The notes under the pieces are model-generated. The model had not been told where the DNA came from, searched no databases, and was given only the letters and a program-made list of their open reading frames with translations. Positions 60,317-64,000 of a stretch of 64,000 nucleotides of DNA are shown here, piece after piece (position 1 is the first letter of the stretch; the number at the start of each line of letters is the position of its first letter). The position numbers and the translations under genes were made by a program. Source of the stretch: Reyranella humidisoli (lineage in GTDB: Bacteria > Pseudomonadota > Alphaproteobacteria > Reyranellales > Reyranellaceae); the NCBI RefSeq assembly GCF_019039055.1, contig NZ_JAHOPB010000001.1, positions 2,578,001 to 2,642,000 on the forward strand. Reading direction: 5' to 3'.

Positions 60317-60700
60317 CCGCAAAAAGAAACGGCGGCCGTTAGGCCGCCGCTCGATCGAGTGTCCAAGGTGCGAACCTTCCACAGCAGCACCAAGGGCAGA
60401 ACCCCCAACGAACACGCAGCCCGTATGGAGAGTGCGGATATGAGAAGACCATAAGACTTACATATCCGCCATGTACTCAGCTTAGGCCAAGTACATGGCG
60501 GACTCTTACATCATCGGGCGCTCATCTAGCAAAGCAAGATGAGACCCGCGACAAGATGAACTCGACATAGTTAGGAGAGTGAATCTTGAACGCGATTTCG
60601 CATGTGCGCTTTTGAAGGGCATTGCGAGAAAGGAACCGGAAGGTGGCGACTAAGGCCGCCACCTACTTCTATCTCGCTCCCATCACTAAGAGAAACAATC
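60317..60700. other. Structured intergenic region in the accessory segment
   Basis: No gene is supported. It contains a GGCGGCC-GTTA-GGCCGCC hairpin (60330-60347) with an A-run on its left, so it would terminate minus-strand transcription; two overlapping, mutually exclusive inverted repeats at 60434-60502 (separate entry); and an unremarkable AT-richer stretch to the start of the 52-residue gene. Confidence 0.6.
60434..60502. promoter_or_regulatory. Two mutually exclusive stem-loops
   Basis: Arm pair 1: GCGGATATG (60434-60442) with CATATCCGC (60461-60469). Arm pair 2: TCCGCCATGTACT (60465-60477) with AGTACATGGCGGA (60490-60502). The second pair's left arm overlaps the first pair's right arm by five bases, so only one can form at once. 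Both are perfect. This is the layout of an attenuator or RNA switch, or of a DNA cruciform site, 200 bases upstream of the small gene at 60701. Confidence 0.7.
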
Positions 60701-60859
60701 ATGACTAAGAACGAGAAGTCCTCGTCAAAACTTGGAACCATTGCATCGAAAGCGATGACGAAGCCTGCTTCACTGTCCAACGCTCAAATCAGGAGTCTTG
60801 GGGCGTCTGTGCTGACTCAACGGCCTGATCGGCCGCCGGCAAAACGTTCGAAGAAGTAA
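60701..60859 (+). CDS. Small basic protein, 52 aa
   Basis: MTKNEKSSSKLGTIASKAMT then KPASLSNAQIRSLGASVLTQ and RPDRPPAKRSKK. This type (basic, Ser-Lys start, SKLG.IASKA....., LGASVLTQR) resembles small conserved proteins of accessory regions, a family I cannot name. AAGAGA lies 7-10 bases before ATG 60701; an ATG at 60602 would add 33 residues. It overlaps the antisense end of the 219-residue frame at 60789-61448. Confidence 0.55.
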   Translation: MTKNEKSSSKLGTIASKAMTKPASLSNAQIRSLGASVLTQRPDRPPAKRSKK

Positions 60860-61448
60860 GGCAAGTAGCGACGCGCGTTGGGCGTGCTTTATTCGATTCC
60901 CGACGCGCGTCATTGCTCTCGTGAGCATGGCGACTAAAAATCTCGTCAAAGCTTTGCGCTTTTTGCAAAGAAATTGATCCGTTTGGTGTTCTACGCGTTT
61001 GTCGATAGCGCTCGACCTGGCCCACGAACCCGCTCCACAGCTTGTGACGCTTGGCTATCCAGCGTTGACGCTCGGGTTCCCGCCAGCATTTGAAGGGCAC
61101 GCCATTCCACGGCGTGCGCTTCTCGCCTTCGTGGGTTTGCAGGTGTGACAGCCAAACCAGGGCGGTGCCGGCGTGGGCTTCGTGGGGGAACTGGCCGAGT
61201 TGTTCGCAGTCGGGTTCGAGCCAGCGGTCGAAGGTGAGGCCGAGCGTGCGTTCGACGCGGGTGAAGTCGCGGCTACGGTGGGCGATCTCGGCGTGACAGG
61301 CGGCGACGGCTCGGGCGCGCCAGCTTCTCCTGGCGGCGGCAGGATCGTCGGCGCCGGTCGCGAAGGCGGGCGCGGGGAGGGGACGGCGGTGGCGGCGGAT
61401 GAGGTCGGTGACGGTCTCTTTTGGGTGTGGGGAGAGACTGTCGGGCAT
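60789..61448 (-). CDS. Hypothetical protein, 219 aa
   Basis: Begins MPDSLSPHPKETVTDLIRRH (basic), then FDRWLEPDCEQLGQFPHEAH near 72, HAGTALVWLSHLQTHEGEKR near 91 and TPWNGVPFKCWREPERQRWI near 112, a Trp-rich conserved-looking core. The tail from about residue 150 is Ser/Arg-rich and may not be native; it overlaps the 52-residue gene in antisense. I do not recognise the family. Upstream, within 60 bases of the start, are three A(G/A)TCCGGAT repeats. Confidence 0.5.
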   Translation of the reverse strand: MPDSLSPHPKETVTDLIRRHRRPLPAPAFATGADDPAAARRSWRARAVAACHAEIAHRSRDFTRVERTLGLTFDRWLEPDCEQLGQFPHEAHAGTALVWLSHLQTHEGEKRTPWNGVPFKCWREPERQRWIAKRHKLWSGFVGQVERYRQTRRTPNGSISLQKAQSFDEIFSRHAHESNDARRESNKARPTRVATCLTSSNVLPAADQAVESAQTPQDS

Positions 61449-61467
61449 CCGGACAGTATCGGATTGG

Positions 61468-61508
61468 AGTCCGGATTTTTCAAGGATAATCCGGATGCAA
61501 GTCCGGAT
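61468..61508. promoter_or_regulatory. Three ATCCGGAT-type repeats, possible operator
   Basis: AGTCCGGAT (61468-61476), AATCCGGAT (61488-61496) and AGTCCGGAT (61500-61508) lie just upstream of the 219-residue gene's start at 61448. The same AATCCGGAT occurs at 62569-62577 in the S24 repressor spacer, with TTCCGGAA at 62541. So this gene may be under the S24 repressor. Confidence 0.5.
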
Positions 61509-61631
61509 TTGGTTCCGTCGTCCGGAGCGCTGGGAAGGGCCTTGCGAGGCGCTCGGCAGACTCTCGGGCGGGCGGGAGATCCTTCGCTTCGCTCAGGATG
61601 ACGGGGGCGTGGGTGGTCGTTCTTTCACCGA

Positions 61632-61665
61632 CGCTCCCGGACATTGCCGCGCAATGTCTTGATGC
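61632..61665. repeat. Dispersed palindromic element, family C, copy 5
   Basis: CGCTCCCGGA-CATTGC-CGC-GCAATG-TCTTGATGC: same layout as copies 1-3, inverted relative to copies 1 and 2, inner stem intact. Followed by GGGCTGAGC-TTT-GCTCAGCTCAGCCC and then the perfect 19-bp hairpin at 61707. Confidence 0.75.
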
Positions 61666-61706
61666 TAACGGGCTGAGCTTTGCTCAGCTCAGCCCTGACG
61701 CTAACT

Positions 61707-61747
61707 GGCGATAAAGGAGGCGAGCCTTGCTCGCCTCCTTTATCGCC
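61707..61747 (-). terminator. Perfect 19-bp hairpin spanning the S24 gene's stop
   Basis: GGCGATAAAGGAGGCGAGC-CTT-GCTCGCCTCCTTTATCGCC. The TAA stop of the S24 gene (61740-61742 on this strand) sits in one arm. This repeats the arrangement at 29775-29811 and next to the sulfatase stop. No T-run. Confidence 0.7.
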
Positions 61748-62495
61748 CACCCTTCATCAACTCATCCCACTCCAGCACGCGGTACACGCGGAAGACGGTC
61801 TTGCGGTCGACCTCGAATTCCTTGGCAGGGCGGTACTGGGCGAGCTTGAGGCGGTTGCCGGAGAGGCCGACCAGAAGCTTCACCACGGTCTGGCGCACGC
61901 TGGAGCCGGCGATCGGCCTGAACTCGACCACGACATGGTCGTTGACGCTGGGCGCGCGGTCGCGCTCGACGTAGATCAGGCTGTTGGGCTTGCGCCACGG
62001 CCACATCGAATCGCCCACCACGTTCAGCGCGAATACGTCGCCGCGGCCCTGGATGCCCGGCGGGCGCGCGACATGGTCGATCACCGTGCCGTTCATCTCG
62101 AACTCGCCGTTGCCGTCGCCGCCCATCGCGGTGCCGTAGAGCGGCACGTCCTGCAGCATGTGGCCGATCATCGGTCGCGCCGGCGCGTCGAAGGCGGGCG
62201 CGACGTTGCCCGCGATGTCGCCGATCGCCCCGCTTGCAGAACCCACGCTCTCGTCGGCGGTCTCGCCCTGCAGCTCGGCGACGCCGACGGCGCGGCCGGT
62301 CTTGCGCGCCGCGCCCGCGGCCAGCTTCGAATAGGTCTTGTCGGTCAGCGTCTTGGCGCCGGTCGGATCGTCCAGGAACTTGCGCAGCGTGCCGTCGCCG
62401 AGGCCCGAGAGGGTCTCCCACTGGGCGACGTTGAGGCCGGCTCCCTCCATGAAGCGGCGGAGTGCGCGGCGGCGCTGGTTGGCATCGAAGGCCAT
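61740..62495 (-). CDS. S24 (LexA/CI-like) phage-type repressor, 251 aa
   Basis: The N-terminal helical domain (MAFDANQRRRALRRFMEGAG then LNVAQWETLSGLGDGTLRKF) holds a HTH near residues 20-42. The C-terminal serine-lysine protease domain has Ser163 in LNVVGDSMWPWRKP and the general-base Lys206 in VRQTVVKLLVG. QDVPLYGTAMGGDGNG near 115-130 precedes it, as in phage-type S24 repressors. It probably represses the divergent pair and may be inducible by DNA damage through self-cleavage. The start 62495 begins at a helix; the terminator-like hairpin spans the stop. Confidence 0.88.
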   Translation of the reverse strand: MAFDANQRRRALRRFMEGAGLNVAQWETLSGLGDGTLRKFLDDPTGAKTLTDKTYSKLAAGAARKTGRAVGVAELQGETADESVGSASGAIGDIAGNVAPAFDAPARPMIGHMLQDVPLYGTAMGGDGNGEFEMNGTVIDHVARPPGIQGRGDVFALNVVGDSMWPWRKPNSLIYVERDRAPSVNDHVVVEFRPIAGSSVRQTVVKLLVGLSGNRLKLAQYRPAKEFEVDRKTVFRVYRVLEWDELMKGGR

Positions 62496-62519
62496 GCCCG
62501 CACTATGCCAGAGTCAGGA

Positions 62520-62580
62520 ATAGAATCCGAGCGGAGTTTTTTCCGGAATCCGTCTTGTGTAGGAAAAGAATCCGGATATG
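62520..62580. promoter_or_regulatory. Spacer with repressor-type repeats
   Basis: Between the S24 gene and the divergent small gene: GAATCC at 62523-62528, the palindrome TTCCGGAA at 62541-62548 followed by TCC, and AATCCGGAT at 62569-62577. Spacing of about 20-25 bases and the shared ATCCG core suggest operator half-sites. Confidence 0.5.
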
Positions 62581-62590
62581 CTTTCGGGCC

Positions 62591-62785
62591 ATGACCTCAC
62601 CCACGACCCTCGCCGTCGCCCGTGTCCGCCGCTGGCTCGCCGCCACGATGATGCCGCGCGGCGAGGTCGCGGCCCGCGCCGGGGTCGACGAGAAGACGCT
62701 GCGGCTGGCCGCGCGTCCCGGCTGGAACCCGACGGCCAACACGCTGGCCCGGCTCGAAGCCCTGATCCCGCCGGAGTGGACGTGA
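62591..62785 (+). CDS. Small XRE/YdaS-like protein, 64 aa
   Basis: Starts MTSPTTLAVARVRRWLAATM then PRGEVAARAGVDEKTLRLAA (a HTH: G-x-V-A-x-x-A-G-V-x-x-x-T-L) and ends NTLARLEALIPPEWT. It is divergent from the S24 repressor across 95 bases, the cI/cro arrangement of a phage immunity region. The next gene starts on its stop codon (TGATG, 1-base overlap). Confidence 0.65.
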   Translation: MTSPTTLAVARVRRWLAATMMPRGEVAARAGVDEKTLRLAARPGWNPTANTLARLEALIPPEWT

Positions 62786-63036
62786 TGCGACGCACCGACA
62801 TGAAGCGCCGCGCATCCGCGACCGCGCCGGCGCATCCGCTGCTGGTCGAGGATGCGCGCGACTGCCTGGGCTTCGAGCGCGAGGCCGGTTTCTCGGCGCG
62901 GGCCGCGCGCCTGGCGACGCGCGACATGCTGGCCGACCGGGCGCGCGAACTGGGCATCGCCGAGCGCGACGTCGAGCGCGCGGTCGATGCGGCGCTGGCG
63001 GCCGCGGCTCAGCCGGCGGCGCGGGCCGCGAGGTGA
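62785..63036 (+). CDS. Small phage-like protein, 83 aa
   Basis: MRRTDMKRRASATAPAHPLL then DARDCLGFEREAGFSARAAR and a helical tail (ERDVERAVDAALAAAAQPAA). Its ATG overlaps the preceding stop by one base, so it is co-translated with the small HTH gene. It converges with the membrane protein at 63009-63734, overlapping it by 28 bases. No function recognised. Confidence 0.55.
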   Translation: MRRTDMKRRASATAPAHPLLVEDARDCLGFEREAGFSARAARLATRDMLADRARELGIAERDVERAVDAALAAAAQPAARAAR

Positions 63037-63734
63037 CGCTCGGTCGCTTCGAGATGATGGATCAGCGGCACCAGAGTCTCGCGCACCGGCTCGTCGCGCA
63101 GCGTGACGTCGAGCCAGCGGGCCAGCGCCCCGGCATCCTGCGCGGCGGCCTCGGGCGGGCGGAACCGGGTGCGGGCGGTCTGGAACGCCCAGCGCGCGCG
63201 CTCCAGCATGTCGAGATCTTCGAGACTTTCGACCAGGTCCTCGAAGTCGGCAGTGACCTCGCCCGCGTCGCCGATGCGCCGCAGAACGCTGCGCGCCGCC
63301 TCGAAGCAGGGCGTGCCCGGTTGCAGCCCATCGGCGGCGAAGCGCGGATTCGTCACCAGCGTCTCCAGTTCGAGCAGCAGCGTGCGCAGGCGCGCGACAT
63401 GCAGGCCGGCGACCGCGGCGCGACGGCGGCGGCGGGCGTGGTCGGTCCACTGGCCGACCGCCCAGCTGCTGAACACGCTGATGCCGGTGACGAGGATCGC
63501 CGCCCCGGTCAGCAGGAAGGCGGTGCGCACGTCGCCGCCGGCATGCGTGGCGCCGGTCGCCACGGCGAGGCAGAAGCCCGCCACGAGGCCCAGGCTCGCC
63601 GGCGCGGCGATGCGTTTGATCCCGTCGCGCCAGCCGGCGGCAGGACCCAAGGTTGTAGGCGGCCGCAGTCCGGCCGGCGTGTCGGTCGATGCGTCGACAC
63701 GGCCGTCCCCGGCCGTGGTCGTTCCCAATGTCAT
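63009..63734 (-). CDS. Hypothetical membrane protein, 241 aa
   Basis: Two N-terminal helices (APASLGLVAGFCLAVATGAT and TAFLLTGAAILVTGISVFSS) followed by an Arg-rich loop (DHARRRRRAAVAGLHVARLR) and a soluble helical domain of about 130 residues (DFEDLVESLEDLDMLERARW then AFQTARTRFR). The soluble part is probably cytoplasmic. ATG 63734 has TGGGGA about 7 bases upstream; the ATG at 63764 is a possible alternative. Family unknown. Confidence 0.65.
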   Translation of the reverse strand: MTLGTTTAGDGRVDASTDTPAGLRPPTTLGPAAGWRDGIKRIAAPASLGLVAGFCLAVATGATHAGGDVRTAFLLTGAAILVTGISVFSSWAVGQWTDHARRRRRAAVAGLHVARLRTLLLELETLVTNPRFAADGLQPGTPCFEAARSVLRRIGDAGEVTADFEDLVESLEDLDMLERARWAFQTARTRFRPPEAAAQDAGALARWLDVTLRDEPVRETLVPLIHHLEATERHLAARAAG

Positions 63735-63818
63735 GCGGATTCCCCAATCCCCGCATCCAGACAAGCACCGGTCGGCGGTGGAGTCGAGGGGGGTATCCTC
63801 ACACCGCTCGGGACAATG

Positions 63819-64000
63819 TCATTTTTCCCCGAGCCAGGCCGGCCACATGCCCTTGCGCGCCTTGCGGGCCTCGAACTCGGCATCGGCGTAGCGCTGGCTG
63901 GCACGCGGCTCCCAGGCCAGCGCGTCCTCCAGCTCGTGGCCCCAGGCCACGCCCGAGGCCAGCATCGCGCCACCGAGATCGACCGGCTGCGCCTCGTCGA
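63819..64000 (-). CDS. Thermonuclease (SNase)-like protein, C-terminal part
   Basis: Only the last 60 residues lie in the window; the gene runs off the right edge. DEAQPVDLGGAMLASGVAWG then HELEDALAWEPRASQRYADA and EFEARKARKGMWPAWLGEK matches the SNase C-terminus, where a V..G.AW....Y...E..AR..R.GMW pattern is conserved. The active-site Arg residues are further upstream, outside the window. The call therefore rests on the last third. Confidence 0.6.
   Translation of the reverse strand, partial: DEAQPVDLGGAMLASGVAWGHELEDALAWEPRASQRYADAEFEARKARKGMWPAWLGEK

Noticed and set aside
60167..60415. An 82-codon minus-strand frame opposite the end of the winged-helix-like gene
   Set aside because: It lacks a ribosome site, overlaps the coding gene and the hairpin region, and has no recognisable pattern.
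1..64000. tRNA, rRNA, CRISPR arrays and complete insertion sequences
   Set aside because: I looked for clover-leaf-like stretches, regular repeat-spacer patterns and transposase frames with terminal inverted repeats and found none I could support by eye; a dedicated scan could still find a tRNA.

Overview
This is a chromosomal window from a high-GC Gram-negative bacterium, most likely an alphaproteobacterium. The evidence is a tripartite-tricarboxylate (Bug/TctC-type) binding protein, a YcjX/YcjF-like pair, an H-NS-type protein of the KYRNP...GRG.RP kind, many Tat/lipoprotein signals, and short dispersed palindromes of the sort seen in large soil alphaproteobacterial genomes. A genus such as Reyranella is possible, but that is a guess. 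I saw no rRNA, tRNA, CRISPR array or intact insertion sequence.

Layout. 1-5.9 kb: a partial VOC protein, two small unknowns, a GH25 lysozyme-like lipoprotein with an MFS transporter, a 14-TM-type MFS pump, and a hotdog-fold (MaoC-like) dehydratase. 6-10.4 kb: an RND efflux adaptor/pump pair. 10.5-20 kb: a small membrane protein, a phospholipase-D-like enzyme, remnants of two genes, a secreted Cys-repeat protein, a Na+/H+ antiporter, an N-acyl-D-amino-acid deacylase, a zinc-ribbon potassium channel, and an OxyR-like LysR regulator facing a TerC gene across a perfect palindrome. 19.6-20.6 kb: an AT-richer two-gene operon of a possible HEPN-like protein and a MazE-like antitoxin. 20.8-30 kb: a Cys/Met-metabolism PLP enzyme, a hybrid sensor kinase, a membrane spermidine-synthase-like protein, PlsY, a TctC-type binding protein and a PEBP protein. 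30-41.3 kb: a Tat sulfatase, an OprD-like porin, an HNH nuclease, a lipoprotein, a c-type cytochrome, a patatin, and a DUF1254/outer-membrane pair divergent from an AraC regulator. 41.4-51.5 kb: a serralysin-like RTX protease, a HipBA toxin-antitoxin pair with palindromic operators, a 2-hydroxyacid dehydrogenase/HpaI-aldolase pair, a subtilase with a small partner, and an H-NS-like protein. 51.8-58.9 kb: a methyltransferase, an unknown three-gene operon led by a 35-residue ORF with a near-perfect Shine-Dalgarno, a transglutaminase-like protease, a cold-shock protein, and a YcjX/YcjF pair. 58.9-64 kb: an accessory, partly decayed region with two genes each broken by one in-frame stop, AT-rich small genes, nested hairpins, and an S24 repressor divergent from two tiny phage-like genes.

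The most interesting material is of three kinds: (a) the candidate HEPN/MazE-like pair; (b) a dispersed 33-36 bp palindromic element (at least four good copies) whose ends are fixed while its stem covaries, together with two larger palindromic repeat families; (c) the accessory segment at 59-63 kb with mutually exclusive hairpins and operator-like ATCCGGAT repeats shared between an S24 repressor promoter and a neighbouring gene. All calls are from reading the sequence; no database search was run.
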